A DNA stretch of 64,000 nucleotides from Streptomyces griseoluteus (GTDB taxonomy: Bacteria > Actinomycetota > Actinomycetes > Streptomycetales > Streptomycetaceae), in contig NZ_SRRU01000012.1 of assembly GCF_004784465.1 (NCBI RefSeq), positions 1 to 64,000 of the forward strand. The letters run 5' to 3'. Under the pieces are notes generated by a model, which was given only the letters and a program-made list of their open reading frames with translations, had not been told where the DNA came from and ran no database searches. Below, piece by piece: positions 16,997 through 27,065 of this stretch. Every line of letters begins with the position of its first letter. The stretch's first letter is position 1. A program made the translations under genes and the position numbers.

Positions 16997-17209
16997 TCAC
17001 CGAAAGAGCCCCGGAACAGGGCAGATCTCCAGCCCCTCCGCCGGCCGGTCGGCCCAGCCCCACCAGGTATGCCGTCCCGCACACCGCCACAGGGAGCGAC
17101 AGACCCGCTGCCCGTCGTCCACGCGCCTGGACAGCACGAGGCCGCCGGCTTGCATGGGCCGATGGCACTCGGGGCACACGGGGGCATCAGCGGTGATCAT
17201 GCGGGGCAC
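16997..17209 (-). CDS. Small zinc-ribbon-like protein of unknown function
   Basis: The 70-aa protein contains CPECHRPM near the N-terminus and two later cysteines (VCRSLWRCAG), so it may bind a zinc ion. Aromatic RHTWWGWAD and a CPVP tail complete it. Similar small proteins exist in other streptomycetes as recalled. It ends 17 nt beyond the convergent membrane-protein gene. Function unknown. Confidence 0.6.
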   Translation of the reverse strand: MPRMITADAPVCPECHRPMQAGGLVLSRRVDDGQRVCRSLWRCAGRHTWWGWADRPAEGLEICPVPGLFR

Positions 17210-17247
17210 CCTAACCGGACAACCGACTGAAACCGGCCCCGACCAGC

Positions 17248-17270
17248 AAAAAGCCCTCCCGAGGGAGGGC
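17248..17270 (-). terminator. Intrinsic terminator of tRNA-Arg
   Basis: On the minus strand an 8-bp stem GCCCTCCC/GGGAGGGC (17253-17270) is followed directly by TTTTT, 10 nt after the tRNA 3' end. It is one of the few hairpins here with a classical U-tract. Confidence 0.85.
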
Positions 17271-17279
17271 CGGACAACG

Positions 17280-17352
17280 CGCCCCCGGCAGGACTCGAAC
17301 CTGCGGCCAAGCGCTTAGAAGGCGCCTGCTCTATCCACTGAGCTACGGGGGC
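17280..17352 (-). tRNA. tRNA-Arg, anticodon UCU
   Basis: A 73-nt cloverleaf is readable on the minus strand: acceptor arms GCCCCCG/CGGGGGC, D-arm GCTC...GAGC, anticodon stem GGCGC/GCGCT with loop CTTCTAA (anticodon TCT), and T-arm GCAGG TTCGAGT CCTGC. No CCA is encoded; the discriminator is G. It reads AGA (and AGG by wobble), both rare codons in this GC-rich genome. Confidence 0.95.
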
Positions 17353-17361
17353 CTGGTGCGG

Positions 17362-17390
17362 GTCAAGGATAAAGCTCCCCGTTCCTTGAC
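17362..17390. promoter_or_regulatory. Inverted repeat upstream of tRNA-Arg and dynA
   Basis: GTCAAGG (17362-17368) and CCTTGAC (17384-17390) form a 7-bp inverted repeat with a 15-nt spacer, and GGTCAAGATAA recurs near 17437. The element lies between the divergent tRNA and dynA genes. It could be an operator or overlapping -35-like boxes (TTGACC). Evidence is only the repeat itself. Confidence 0.3.
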
Positions 17391-17623
17391 CTTGTCGCCG
17401 CGCCTCCGTGGCTCGATGTGGAGGTTCGGTGAAGCGGTCAAGATAATCGCAGGCGGGTACGAATCATGCATCGCTTTTGCGCCCAGACGCGCCGGGTGTT
17501 GTGCACTCGTTATGCCGGGAGGGGGCCCGCGTCCCAGTCATCCCTTCCGTCCGGTCTGTCCCTTCGGCGCGCAGGCATGTCCATATGCTTCAGAATTCCC
17601 CTAAAATTGGGCATTCTTCGCAT

Positions 17624-19234
17624 GTGGTGACCTTGGACGTACGCCCTCAGCTACTCGACGCACTCGCTGCTCTGCGCGACCGTGTCGCCGCCGCCCGCTA
17701 TCCGCTCCCCCTGGCGGGAGCCCCGCGCGTGCGCGCCAACCGGGACGAACTGCTCGCCCAGCTGGACGACTACCTCGTACCCCGGCTGCGCTCGCCCCAG
17801 GCGCCCCTGCTGGCCGTCGTCGGCGGTTCGACCGGTACCGGGAAGTCGACCCTGGTGAACTCCCTGGTGGGACGGCGGGTCACGGAGGCGGGCGTGCTCC
17901 GGCCGACCACCCGTACCCCCGTACTCGTCTGCCACCCGGAGGACCAGCACTGGTTCAGCGGCATGCGCGTACTGCCCGACCTCACCCGCCGGTGGGGGCC
18001 CCACCAGGAGAAGTCCGCCAAGGACAGCGACGCGCCCGTCGACGACCACGCGCGCGTGCTCCGCGTCGAGACCGCCGAAACCCTCCCGCGCGGACTCGCC
18101 CTGCTCGACGCGCCGGACGTCGACTCGTTGATCACCGACAACCGCGTACTCGCCGCCCAGCTCATCTGCGCCGCCGACATCTGGATCATGGTCACGACGG
18201 CCGCCCGGTACGCCGACGCCGTCCCCTGGCACCTGCTGCGCACCGCCAAGGAGTACCGCGCCACCCTGATCACCGTCCTGGACCGCGTCCCGCACCAGGT
18301 CGTCGCCGAGGTCTCCCGCCAGTACGGCGCCCTGCTCACCAAGGCCGGCCTCGGCGAGGTGCCCCGGTTCACCGTGCCCGAGCTGCCCGAGTCTGCCTGG
18401 GGCGGCGGCCTGCTGCCCGCCTCCGCCGTCGCGTCGCTGCGTACCTGGCTGCACCACCACGCCCAGGACCCCGGCGCCCGCCGCAGCGCCCTCACCCGTA
18501 CGGCATACGGCCTGCTCGACTCGCTGGCTGTCCGTATGCCGGAGCTGGCGAGCGCATGCGCCGCCCAGTACGCGGCCGCCCTCCGCCTCACCGCCGCCGT
18601 GGACGGCGCCTACGACAGCGAGCACGCGCGCGTGCGGGGCAGGCTCCAGTCCGGCACCGTCCTCGCCGGCGACGCCCTCAAGCGCTGGCGAGCCTTCCCG
18701 CTGGACTGCACCGCCGGCGAACTCCTGGACGCCCTCACCGAGAGCCTCGGCGCGCTGCTGCTGTGTGCCGTCACCGCCGCCGACGAGCGCGTCGAGGAGT
18801 CCTGGCGCCGCGAACCCGCCGCCGGCGCCCCCGAACTCGCCGAGCGCGACTCCTCCCCGGAGAGCGCCGAGCACCGCATCGGCCTCGCCGTACGGCGCTG
18901 GCGGCGCGAGCTGGAGGAGCACGCCGAGGACGAGGTCCGCGAGCTGGTGCGCGGCAACGCCCCCGACGCCGAGACGGTCGCCGCGCTCGCCGCCGCCGTC
19001 GTCCTCGGCGGACGCCGGGCGCGTACGGCGGGCGAGGGGCTGGCCGAGCGCATCGGGGCGCACGGCGCGCTGCGGCTGCGCGACCGCGCCGGGCGCCTGC
19101 TCACCGAGCACGTCGACCGGGTCCTGCACGGCGAACGCGAGCGCCGCCTCGCCCCCATCGACGCCCTGGACGTCCACGCCGAGTCGCAGGCCGAACTCAT
19201 CGCCGCGCTGTCCGTACTGCAGAAGGAGAGGTGA
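17624..19234 (+). CDS. dynA: Dynamin-like GTPase DynA
   Basis: The protein is about 536 aa. The P-loop GGSTGTGKS is at about 67-75, followed by switch-like TTRTPV and a G3-type DAPD. A long helical C-terminal region typical of bacterial dynamin-like proteins follows, without TM helices. In S. venezuelae DynA and DynB stabilise FtsZ rings during sporulation septation; this adjacent soluble/membrane pair has the same arrangement. The start is uncertain: GTG 17624 or 17627 (VTLDVRPQL) is favoured, ATG 17585 is possible, and none has a strong RBS. The gene is 3 nt upstream of dynB. Confidence 0.82.
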   Translation: MVTLDVRPQLLDALAALRDRVAAARYPLPLAGAPRVRANRDELLAQLDDYLVPRLRSPQAPLLAVVGGSTGTGKSTLVNSLVGRRVTEAGVLRPTTRTPVLVCHPEDQHWFSGMRVLPDLTRRWGPHQEKSAKDSDAPVDDHARVLRVETAETLPRGLALLDAPDVDSLITDNRVLAAQLICAADIWIMVTTAARYADAVPWHLLRTAKEYRATLITVLDRVPHQVVAEVSRQYGALLTKAGLGEVPRFTVPELPESAWGGGLLPASAVASLRTWLHHHAQDPGARRSALTRTAYGLLDSLAVRMPELASACAAQYAAALRLTAAVDGAYDSEHARVRGRLQSGTVLAGDALKRWRAFPLDCTAGELLDALTESLGALLLCAVTAADERVEESWRREPAAGAPELAERDSSPESAEHRIGLAVRRWRRELEEHAEDEVRELVRGNAPDAETVAALAAAVVLGGRRARTAGEGLAERIGAHGALRLRDRAGRLLTEHVDRVLHGERERRLAPIDALDVHAESQAELIAALSVLQKER

Positions 19235-19237
19235 CCG

Positions 19238-21034
19238 GTGACCGCCGCCGCCCAGAAGAACCAGATGGATCACGTCGACGCCACGGCCCCCGCCGACGAG
19301 GAGCCGCACGCGCGCGTGGAGGGCGATCAGCGTCCCGATGACGAGGTCTCCTGGGACGACGGCCTCATCGCCCGCCGCGTCACCGAGGGCACCGCACCGC
19401 AGGAGGCCCCCGCGCGCGGGGCGACGAGCGGCACCCCGGCGCCGCTGGCCTACGACGGCCCCCTGCGCTCCCGCCTCGACGCGCTGCGCGAACTCGTCGG
19501 CCTGTCCCGTGCCCGTCTCGACAACCAGACCCTCGCCGAGGCCGCGCGCGTGCTGGACGAGGCCACCGCGCGGCGCAAGCTGTCAGGGCAGCACACCGTC
19601 GTCGCCATCGCGGGCGCGACCGGCAGCGGCAAGTCGCAGCTGTTCAACACGCTCGCCGGGGTGCCCATCTCCGAGACCGGGGTGCGCCGTCCGACGACCG
19701 CCGCGCCCATCGCGTGCAGTTGGAGCGACGGCGCGGCGACCCTCATCGACCGCCTCGGCATCCCCGGCCGGCTGCGCCGCCGCCCCCTGCAGAGCGCCGA
19801 GGACGAAGCGCAGTTGCGCGGGCTGGTCCTGATCGACCTGCCCGACCACGACTCCGCCGCCGTACAGCACCGCGAGCACGTCGACCGGGTCCTCAAGCTG
19901 GTCGACGCCGTCATCTGGGTGGTCGACCCGGAGAAGTACGCCGACGCCGCGCTGCACGAGCGCTATCTGCGGCCGATGGCGGGCCACGCCGAGGTGATGA
20001 TCGTCGTCCTCAACCAGACCGACCGGCTGCCCGCCGAGGCCACCGAGCAGATCCTCGACGACCTGCGCCGGCTCCTGGACGAGGACGGCATCGCGCTCGG
20101 CGAGTACGACGAGCCCGGCGCCACGGTCCTCGCCCTCTCCGCGCTCACCGGGGACGGCGTCGGCGACCTGCGCGAGACGCTCGGCAAGCTCGTGGCCGAG
20201 CGGGGCGCGGCCGCCCGACGGGTCTCGGCCGACGTGGACGCGGCCGCCGCCGATCTGCGGCCGGTGTACGCCGCCGGGCAGGGCGTCGGGCTCAGCGAGG
20301 AGGCGCGGGAGGAGTTCTCCGGGCGGCTCGCGGACGCGGTCGGCGCCACCGCCGCCGGGGAGGCCGCCGAACGCGCCTGGCTGCGCAACGCCAACCGCGC
20401 GTGCGGCACACCCTGGCTGCGGCTGTGGCGCTGGTACCAGGACCGCGGCGGCCCGCAGACCGGCAGCCTCCCGGTACGTCAGCACGCGGACGCCGAGGCG
20501 ACCGCGCGCCAGCGGGTGGAGCAGGCGGTCCGTACGGTGTCCGACCAGGCCGCCGCCGAGTTGCCCACACCCTGGGCGCAGGCGGTGCGGGAGGCGGCCG
20601 TACACGGGTCGCAGGGGTTGTCGGAGTCGCTCGACGAGCTGGCGGGCCAGGCCGGGCTGCCGCCCGGACGCCCGCCCCGGCCGGGCTGGTGGCCGGTGGC
20701 GGTGCTGGTGCAGGCGGCGATGACGCTGCTGCAGATCGTGGGCGGGGTGTGGCTGGTCGGGCAGATCGCGGGGGTGCTGTCGCCGAATCTGGGCGTGCCG
20801 GTGCTGCTGATGCTGTGCGGGATCGTGGGCGGGCCGCTGGTGGAGTGGGGGTGCCGGCTGGCGGCCCGGGGGCCTGCGCGGCGGTACGGGCAGGAGGCGG
20901 AGCGCCGGCTGCGGGAGGCGGCGGCGAGCTGTGGCCGGGCTCGGGTGCTGGACCCGGTGGCGGCGGAGTTGCTGCGGTACCGGGAGGTCCGGGAGCAGTA
21001 CGGGCGGATCGCGGGGGTGGGGGCCGGGCGGTAG
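19238..21034 (+). CDS. dynB: Membrane-bound dynamin-like GTPase DynB
   Basis: The protein is 598 aa. An acidic, disordered N-terminus (1-70) is followed by a GTPase domain with P-loop GATGSGKS (126-133), TT switch, G3 DLPD (200-203) and G4 NQTD (259-262). Helical stalks follow, then two TM helices at about 485-540 (WWPVAVLVQAAMTLLQIVGG and PVLLMLCGIVGG) and a basic C-terminal helix. Two TM segments are the known mark of DynB, which anchors the DynA/DynB complex at division septa. The GTG start lies 3 nt after dynA, preceded by AGGAGAGG inside its end. Confidence 0.85.
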   Translation: MTAAAQKNQMDHVDATAPADEEPHARVEGDQRPDDEVSWDDGLIARRVTEGTAPQEAPARGATSGTPAPLAYDGPLRSRLDALRELVGLSRARLDNQTLAEAARVLDEATARRKLSGQHTVVAIAGATGSGKSQLFNTLAGVPISETGVRRPTTAAPIACSWSDGAATLIDRLGIPGRLRRRPLQSAEDEAQLRGLVLIDLPDHDSAAVQHREHVDRVLKLVDAVIWVVDPEKYADAALHERYLRPMAGHAEVMIVVLNQTDRLPAEATEQILDDLRRLLDEDGIALGEYDEPGATVLALSALTGDGVGDLRETLGKLVAERGAAARRVSADVDAAAADLRPVYAAGQGVGLSEEAREEFSGRLADAVGATAAGEAAERAWLRNANRACGTPWLRLWRWYQDRGGPQTGSLPVRQHADAEATARQRVEQAVRTVSDQAAAELPTPWAQAVREAAVHGSQGLSESLDELAGQAGLPPGRPPRPGWWPVAVLVQAAMTLLQIVGGVWLVGQIAGVLSPNLGVPVLLMLCGIVGGPLVEWGCRLAARGPARRYGQEAERRLREAAASCGRARVLDPVAAELLRYREVREQYGRIAGVGAGR

Positions 21035-21380
21035 GGACTGCCTGGCCGGACCGAGGTGGCGGCCGGGGCGGGGTGGGCCGCGGCGGCCTGTGGAGAGTGG
21101 GGCCACCTGATCGGGTGACGGAGTTGTCCACAAGTGGGGGGCTGTCCACAGCGCTCGGCGGGGTGGGGCCGGGTGGGCGCAGTCTGCTGCCACGGCGATC
21201 GCACCGCCTGCCCGACCCGGATCGCGGGGCGGGGGACGGGCGGACTCCGTGATCGGCGGTCGTGCGGCGCGCCACGAGTGAGACCGGTGCGCGCCGCACG
21301 GCTTCAGGAAGCCGGGCGGGACAGGCCCGTCGCGGCACCGGCTGTCCGGCGAGGAGTGCCGGGCGAGGGAGGGGACCAGG
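21035..21380. other. Intergenic region before ssbB
   Basis: The 346-bp interval holds the DnaA-box-like cluster described separately and no gene. GGGAGGGG just before 21381 is the ssbB ribosome binding site. The interval presumably carries an ssbB promoter; no hexamers are convincing. Confidence 0.5.
21089..21150. promoter_or_regulatory. Cluster of three DnaA-box-like 9-mers
   Basis: TTGTCCACA at 21124-21132 is the streptomycete consensus DnaA box. CTGTCCACA at 21142-21150 and CTCTCCACA on the minus strand at 21089-21097 match the looser YYVTCCACA form. All three lie within 62 bp, 231-292 bp upstream of ssbB. Nothing else of an origin (dnaA, dnaN) is nearby, so a regulatory or DnaA-titrating site is the more likely reading. 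Confidence 0.5.
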
Positions 21381-21851
21381 ATGAACGAGACCGTGGTGTG
21401 CGTGGTGGGCAATGTGGCGACGCGGCCGGTGTACCGGGAGCTGCCGAACGGCCCGTCGGCCCGGTTCCGGCTCGCGGTGACCGCGCGGTACTGGGACCGG
21501 GAGAAGAACGTCTGGACCGACGGGCACACCAACTTCTTCACGGTGTGGGCCAACCGCCAGCTCGCGGTCAACGTGGCCGCGTCGGTGGAGGTGGGGCAGC
21601 CGCTCGTGGTGCAGGGGCGGCTGAAGGTGCGTACCGAGATGCGCGAGGGGCAGCAGCAGGCCTGGGCGTCGGCCGACATCGACGCGGTGACGATCGGCCA
21701 CGATCTGACGCGGGGAACGGCGGCGTTCCGGCGCTCGGCGAAACCGGAGACGCCAGGTAGGGCGGAGACGCGTCCGGAACCGCAGTGGGAGACACCGCCT
21801 CCTGCGGAACCGGAAGCTCAACAGGACCCGGAGCGCGTGTTGGTGACATGA
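21381..21851 (+). CDS. ssbB: Single-stranded DNA-binding protein SsbB
   Basis: The 156-aa protein has an N-terminal OB fold (about 1-110; MNETVVCVVGNVATRPV, FRLAVTARYWD, TNFFTVWANRQLA) and a Pro/Glu-rich tail. The tail lacks the acidic DDDIPF-type tip of replicative SSB, as expected for SsbB. S. coelicolor SsbB is also 156 aa and acts in chromosome segregation during sporulation. That fits the neighbouring dynamin genes for sporulation septa. It has a strong RBS (GGGAGGGGACC). Confidence 0.88.
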   Translation: MNETVVCVVGNVATRPVYRELPNGPSARFRLAVTARYWDREKNVWTDGHTNFFTVWANRQLAVNVAASVEVGQPLVVQGRLKVRTEMREGQQQAWASADIDAVTIGHDLTRGTAAFRRSAKPETPGRAETRPEPQWETPPPAEPEAQQDPERVLVT

Positions 21852-22118
21852 CGTCATCCGCTGCCCGACCGAGAGGTGGCTCATCGGCAAATGCGCCGCG
21901 AACACCCATCCAAAGCGGTGGATTTGTCGATAAGCCCAGCTCATGACACGCCCCCGCGATAACGATTACAGCTCGGATCAGTCGTACGACCATCCGACCG
22001 CCGGGTGCGGACGTCGTTGATCCATAGGATGCCCAGGCGAACACCCCCCAGGGGTTGGCGATTTCTGCTGGTGGGACCGCCCCCCAAGTCCAACGGGTCC
22101 TGCTCGAAGGGGAATTCT

Positions 22119-23528
22119 GTGCTTTCTGCGTTCTCTGGGTTCACCCGGTCCACCGCGCCCGCGAAGGCCGGTGCCCTGACCCTGGCCTGCGGGCTGGCGG
22201 CGGCGGGTGTGCTGTCCGGCGCCGGTACGGCCCTGGCCGACGGCAGACCGCAGACGCAGAACGGGGCGACGGCCACGATCAACGGCCTCAAGACGTACGG
22301 CGAGGCCGTGATCCACGAGGACGGCGGCACCGACCTGCGGGTACCGGCCGGCCTGTTCGACATGTCCGTGGACGGCGGCGGCACCCTGCAGACGTACTGC
22401 GTCGACCTGCACAACCCCACGCAGCGCGACGCCAAGTACCAGGAGACCCCCTGGAGCGGCACCTCGCTGGGCGCCAACGCGAACGCCGGGCGCATCCGTT
22501 GGATACTCCAGAACTCCTACCCCCAGGTGAACGACCTGGACGCGCTCGCCCGCAAGGCCGGCGCGACCGGGCTGACCGAGCAGGACGCGGCGGCCGGGAC
22601 CCAGGTGGCCATCTGGCGCTACTCGGACGCGGCGAAGGTCGACGCGGTGGACCCGCAGGCGGAGAAGCTCGCGGACTACCTGGAGAAGAGCGCCCGCCCC
22701 GCGGCCGAGCCGCGGGCCTCGCTCACGCTGGACCCGCCCGCGGTCTCCGGCCGCCCCGGTGACCTGCTGGGACCGGTGACCGTGCACACCGACGCCGCCG
22801 GCGTGACCGTCTCGCCTCCGGCGGACGCGGCGGCCGAGGGGATGCGGATCATCGACCGCACCGGCAAGGTGATCACCTCCGCGCACGACGGCAGCCGGCT
22901 CTACTTCGACATACCGGAGGGCGCGCCGGACGCCGCGGTGCAGGTGGCCGTGCAGGCCTCCACCACCGTCCCGGTGGGCCGCGCCTTCGCCTCCGAATCA
23001 CGCAGCCAGACGCAGATCCTCGCCGGCTCCAGCGAGTCGACGGTCTCCGCGACGGTCGACGCGTCCTGGGCCGCCGAGGGTGCCGTACCGGCGGTCTCGG
23101 CGCGCAAGAACTGCGCCAAGGGCGGGGTGGACGTCACGGTCGCCGACAAGGGCGACGAGCCGTTCACCTTCGACCTCATGGGCACCTCCCACACGGTCGC
23201 CCCCGGCAAGGTCGAAACGATCACGGTCCCCCTGAAGGAGGACCAGTCCTACGACTTCACCGTCACCGGCCCGGGCGGCTTCACCCAGCGCTTCACCGGC
23301 ATCCTCGACTGCGCCACCCAGGGCCCGGCCACAGCGGCCTCGGCCCAGACCTTGAGTGAACCGACTCCGATCACCCTGCCGGGCGAGGCCCCCACGGGGA
23401 CGGACCTCGCGGCAACCGGAGGGTCCGCGCTGACGCCGGTGATCACGGGGGCGGCGATCGGTCTGGTGGTCATCGGCGGCGCCGTACTGGTGATTCTCCG
23501 CGGGCGGGAGAACAAGGCGGGGGAGTAA
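22119..23528 (+). CDS. Sortase-anchored thioester-domain (TQXA) surface protein
   Basis: The 469-aa protein has a signal peptide (1-40) and a Cys-Gln thioester domain with the Cys in TYCVDLHNP (C94) and the Gln in GTQVAIWRYSD (Q162), the TQXA hallmark. A beta-sandwich region (about 190-410) follows, then LAATG (430-434), a TM helix and a basic tail for class E-type sortase anchoring. Such domains in Gram-positive adhesins form covalent bonds to host or matrix amines; in a soil bacterium the target is unknown. The GTG at 22119 has AAGGGG six bases upstream. Confidence 0.85.
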   Translation: MLSAFSGFTRSTAPAKAGALTLACGLAAAGVLSGAGTALADGRPQTQNGATATINGLKTYGEAVIHEDGGTDLRVPAGLFDMSVDGGGTLQTYCVDLHNPTQRDAKYQETPWSGTSLGANANAGRIRWILQNSYPQVNDLDALARKAGATGLTEQDAAAGTQVAIWRYSDAAKVDAVDPQAEKLADYLEKSARPAAEPRASLTLDPPAVSGRPGDLLGPVTVHTDAAGVTVSPPADAAAEGMRIIDRTGKVITSAHDGSRLYFDIPEGAPDAAVQVAVQASTTVPVGRAFASESRSQTQILAGSSESTVSATVDASWAAEGAVPAVSARKNCAKGGVDVTVADKGDEPFTFDLMGTSHTVAPGKVETITVPLKEDQSYDFTVTGPGGFTQRFTGILDCATQGPATAASAQTLSEPTPITLPGEAPTGTDLAATGGSALTPVITGAAIGLVVIGGAVLVILRGRENKAGE

Positions 23529-23729
23529 CGGCTCCGCCGCGCGCCAGCCGTCCTCCGGGACCGGGGGAAGCTTGGCAGGGCTTGACCGCCGAACCGGATC
23601 GCGCCGTGCTCGAGAAGTACCCCAGCTCACAGCCCCCCCGCCGGTACGCGTTTCCCCCCAGGGGTGGCGGTCAGGCAAGATGGGGTGTATCTGCCCACTG
23701 CCAGATTTCAAGCTGCCGGACGGTTTCTC

Positions 23730-25394
<1,665 letters not shown>

Positions 25395-25401
25395 TCGCAC
25401 C

Positions 25402-25818
25402 TTGCGCCACATCTACCGCTGTCCCCTGCGCTGGGCGGACATGGACGCGTACGGCCACGTCAACAACGTGGTGTTCCTCCGCTACCTGGAGGAAGCCCGT
25501 ATCGACTTCCTGTTCCGCCCGGACAAGGACTTCCAGCAGGGGTCGGTCGTGGCGCGCCACGAGATCGACTACAAGCGGCAGCTCGTCCACCGGCACCACC
25601 CGGTGGACGTCGAGCTGTGGATCACCGAGATCCGGGCCGCGTCCTTCACCATCACCTATGAGGTGAAGGACGCGGACACCGTGTACGTACGGGCCTCCAC
25701 CGTCGTCGTGCCCTTCGACTTCGAGGCCCAGCGGCCGCGCCGGATCACCGCGGAGGAGCGCGAGTTCCTCCAGGAGTACCGGGACGAGTCCGCCGAGGAG
25801 AAGGCCGTCGCCGCATGA
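25402..25818 (+). CDS. Hotdog-fold acyl-CoA thioesterase (4HBT/YbgC-like)
   Basis: The 138-aa single hotdog domain carries the catalytic-type motif RWADMDAYGHVNNVVFLRYLEEAR of the 4-hydroxybenzoyl-CoA thioesterase/YbgC group, in which the Asp after the Met is the key residue. It should hydrolyse acyl-CoA or acyl-ACP thioesters; the substrate cannot be inferred. The TTG start at 25402 lies 8 nt after ettA, suggesting co-transcription. It overlaps the next gene as ATGA. Confidence 0.82.
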   Translation: MRHIYRCPLRWADMDAYGHVNNVVFLRYLEEARIDFLFRPDKDFQQGSVVARHEIDYKRQLVHRHHPVDVELWITEIRAASFTITYEVKDADTVYVRASTVVVPFDFEAQRPRRITAEEREFLQEYRDESAEEKAVAA

Positions 25819-26498
25819 CGGTGCTGCACCTCGCCGACGAGACGGAGGCGGCCGACCTCGCCGCCTTCCTCACCCGGCTGCTTCGCTACGACCGCGCGGC
25901 CGCGGTACGCCTCCAGGCGGCCGGGACCGCGCTCGCCGTCTTCGGACGCCCGCCCTCCTTCGAGGTGCTGGCCGTCCGCGCGGTGCGCCTCGCCAAGCCG
26001 TACGAGGACGGGCTCGACGTCGTCCTCGACATGACCGTCTCCGCGGGCGAACTGCTGGAGTCGGTGGACGAGAGCGCGGCCACCGCCGCCGTGCCCGCTG
26101 CCGTCACGGGGCCCCCGTGGGCCGGGGTGCTGCCGCCGCGCGGTGGCTGGCGGGCCGAGCCGGGGCTGCCCGGACCGGCCGTGCTGCATCGGACCGTGGC
26201 CCGGTCGGTGGCCGAATTCCGGTCCCGCACCGAGGAGTTGGCGCCCGAGCAGCGCACCCGTGCCGAGCTGGACCGGATCGGGCGGGAGATCTGGTCCCGC
26301 GAGGTCGGTTCCACCCGGCTGCCGGTGCGGGCCGTGCACGCCGCGCACTCGCTGGGCTTCCTGCGGCCCCCGGAGCCGGACAGCGCCGAGGAGACGGGCC
26401 TGTTCTCCTCCGGGGCGTGGCTCCGGCTGCGCACCCCCTACGGGTCGATCGCCGTACGGCGTGCGGGGCTGGGCGCGCTCGGCGTCACGGTGCGCTGA
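25815..26498 (+). CDS. Conserved protein of unknown function coupled to the thioesterase
   Basis: The 227-aa soluble protein has no recognisable motif. It starts MTVLHLADETEAADLAAFLTRL, contains a Pro/Gly-rich PPWAGVLPPRGGW segment in the middle and ends with short beta-like stretches (GAWLRLRTPYGSIAVRR). Its ATG overlaps the thioesterase stop, so it is third in the ettA-thioesterase operon. It looks like a streptomycete-restricted family. Confidence 0.65.
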   Translation: MTVLHLADETEAADLAAFLTRLLRYDRAAAVRLQAAGTALAVFGRPPSFEVLAVRAVRLAKPYEDGLDVVLDMTVSAGELLESVDESAATAAVPAAVTGPPWAGVLPPRGGWRAEPGLPGPAVLHRTVARSVAEFRSRTEELAPEQRTRAELDRIGREIWSREVGSTRLPVRAVHAAHSLGFLRPPEPDSAEETGLFSSGAWLRLRTPYGSIAVRRAGLGALGVTVR

Positions 26499-26565
26499 AC
26501 ACCCCGTTCACAAGGCCTCGTTCACCAGGACCCGCTCGCACGGCGGCACCGTCACGAAAACCGGT

Positions 26566-26970
26566 TCACTCCGCCGTGTTCACCATCGACGCCGCCGCGT
26601 ACGTCAGGTAGTTCCACAGCGTCCGCTCGTGCTCCTCGGACAGCTCCAGCTCGTCCACCGCGTCCCGCATGTGCCTCAGCCAGGCGTCGTGCGCGGCCCG
26701 GTCCACGGCGAACGGGGCATGCCGCATCCGCAGCCGGGGGTGACCGCGCTCCTGGCTGTAGGTGGTGGGTCCGCCCCAGTACTGGATCAGGAACAGGGTG
26801 AGCCGCTCCTCTGCCGGGCCGAGGTCCTCCTCCGGGTACATGGGCTTCAGCAGCGGGTCCTCGGCGACGCCCTGGTAGAAACGGTGGACCAGCCGGCGGA
26901 AGGTCTCCTCCCCGCCGACCTGCTCGTAGAAGGTCTGCTCCTGAAGCGTGCCGCGTCGGATCTCGTTCAC
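26566..26970 (-). CDS. glbO: Group II truncated haemoglobin (GlbO)
   Basis: The 134-aa 2-on-2 globin shows FYEQVGGEETFRRLVHRFY, YPEEDLGPAEERL, the WGGPTTYSQERGHPRLRMRH segment with the proximal His (F8) in the RMRH region, and a C-terminal WNYLTYAAASM. TrHbO proteins bind O2/NO and peroxides and may support respiration or NO detoxification. The GTG start is at 26970. It is monocistronic and convergent with the thioesterase operon. Confidence 0.88.
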   Translation of the reverse strand: MNEIRRGTLQEQTFYEQVGGEETFRRLVHRFYQGVAEDPLLKPMYPEEDLGPAEERLTLFLIQYWGGPTTYSQERGHPRLRMRHAPFAVDRAAHDAWLRHMRDAVDELELSEEHERTLWNYLTYAAASMVNTAE

Positions 26971-27065
26971 CCGTCCATGGTCTCAGACCGGGAGGCCCAG
27001 GACTCAAGCCCTAGGACCGGCCACCGTCCGCCGCTCCCGCCCCGGATCGTGCCTACTGTGGACGT

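Noticed and set aside
17280..17352. tRNA-Arg as attachment site of an integrated element
   Set aside because: No integrase, excisionase or duplicated tRNA 3' end is nearby, and the flanking genes are ordinary chromosomal ones.
21089..21150. Chromosomal origin of replication
   Set aside because: There are only three DnaA-like boxes, with no dnaA, dnaN, gyrB or AT-rich unwinding region; oriC in Streptomyces has many more boxes.
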